DNA of 6,098 bases from the NCBI GenBank assembly GCA_947494405.1, contig CANLWQ010000127.1, forward strand, positions 1-6,098, read 5' to 3'. Below the pieces are notes generated by a model that worked only from the letters and a program-made list of their open reading frames with translations, was not told where the DNA came from and ran no database searches. Position numbers and translations under genes: made by a program. Positions 5,916 through 6,098 of this stretch are shown one piece after another. This DNA is from Comamonadaceae bacterium. GTDB lineage: Bacteria; Pseudomonadota; Gammaproteobacteria; Burkholderiales; Burkholderiaceae_C. Within the stretch, counting starts at the first letter, position 1. Each line of letters starts with the position of its first letter.

Positions 5916-6098
5916 ATGAACAAATTCATCACAATGCTTGCCTGTTTGGTCGTATCAAGTGTTACATCTGCTGCAACAAGCAACGCATCATCTTTTGACA
6001 AAGACCCTGATATTTTGCTGGCCAGCAACGACAAAACTTGGTCTTATGCCGCTTACAGCCCAAATGGTCTGGCCAATGTCCGTGAATTTCACGACATG
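5916..6098 (+). CDS. Secreted protein of unknown function, N-terminal part (runs off the right edge)
   Basis: Sixty-one codons are visible and the frame stays open to the window end. The start is a classical Sec signal peptide: MNKF, a hydrophobic core ITMLACLVVSSV, then TSA-A, with cleavage likely after residue 19. MLAC is too close to the start to be a normal lipobox. The mature part begins with a Ser/Asn-rich linker and continues FDKDPDILLASNDKTWSYAA with a fairly polar character. I do not recognise a family from the visible part. A strong AAGGAG precedes the ATG, suggesting good expression. It is divergent from the repair genes and separated from the umuD remnant by about 225 AT-rich bases, so it is probably unrelated to them. 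Confidence 0.78.
   Translation, partial: MNKFITMLACLVVSSVTSAATSNASSFDKDPDILLASNDKTWSYAAYSPNGLANVREFHDM

Noticed and set aside
1..6098. CRISPR arrays, tRNA or rRNA genes, insertion sequences
   Set aside because: No regularly spaced repeats, cloverleaf or rRNA segments, transposase or terminal inverted repeats were noticed on reading.

Overview
The window looks like a chromosomal piece of a beta-proteobacterium, most likely a freshwater member of the Burkholderiales (Comamonadaceae-like). This is inferred from the gene types (PhrB-class photolyase, DnaQ-Cho fusion, UmuD-type peptidase core) and protein style; no rRNA or marker gene is present to prove it. Most of the window is a minus-strand block of DNA-repair genes, flanked by small exported or membrane proteins.

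Layout from left to right. At 1-198 (minus) is the N-terminal part of an exported rhodanese-domain protein that runs off the left edge. At 416-544 (minus) is a 42-residue single-span membrane protein with a plausible promoter. The stretch 545-985 has no convincing gene. At 986-2200 (minus) is a photolyase that begins directly with its FAD-binding domain and carries what looks like the photolyase antenna-type alpha/beta domain at its C-terminus, a reversed domain order. It overlaps by 4 bases (ATGA) with 2197-3756 (minus), a PhrB-type iron-sulfur (6-4) photolyase. Then comes 3815-5230 (minus), an exonuclease-GIY-YIG nuclease fusion (DnaQ-Cho/UvrC-like). At 5388-5690 (minus) lies a UmuD core that has lost its start and cleavage region, a pseudogene without umuC. 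At 5916-6098 (plus), divergent, is the beginning of an unrecognised secreted protein with a strong ribosome binding site.

Together the genes suggest a UV-damage locus. One photolyase keeps the CPD-type active-site residues and its coupled partner keeps the (6-4)-type residues, so the pair would cover both main UV lesions by light-driven reversal. The nuclease fusion would serve light-independent excision, and the umuD remnant recalls an SOS/translesion function that is now broken here. Spot counts of 60-base lines give about 60-62% GC in the photolyase pair (lines starting 1201 and 3421) against 40% in the nuclease fusion (line starting 4201), so the pair may have a different history from its neighbours.

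The most interesting item is the reversed domain order of the 404-residue photolyase. All residue equivalences to E. coli Phr, UvrC, UmuD and Agrobacterium PhrB were made by eye from memory.
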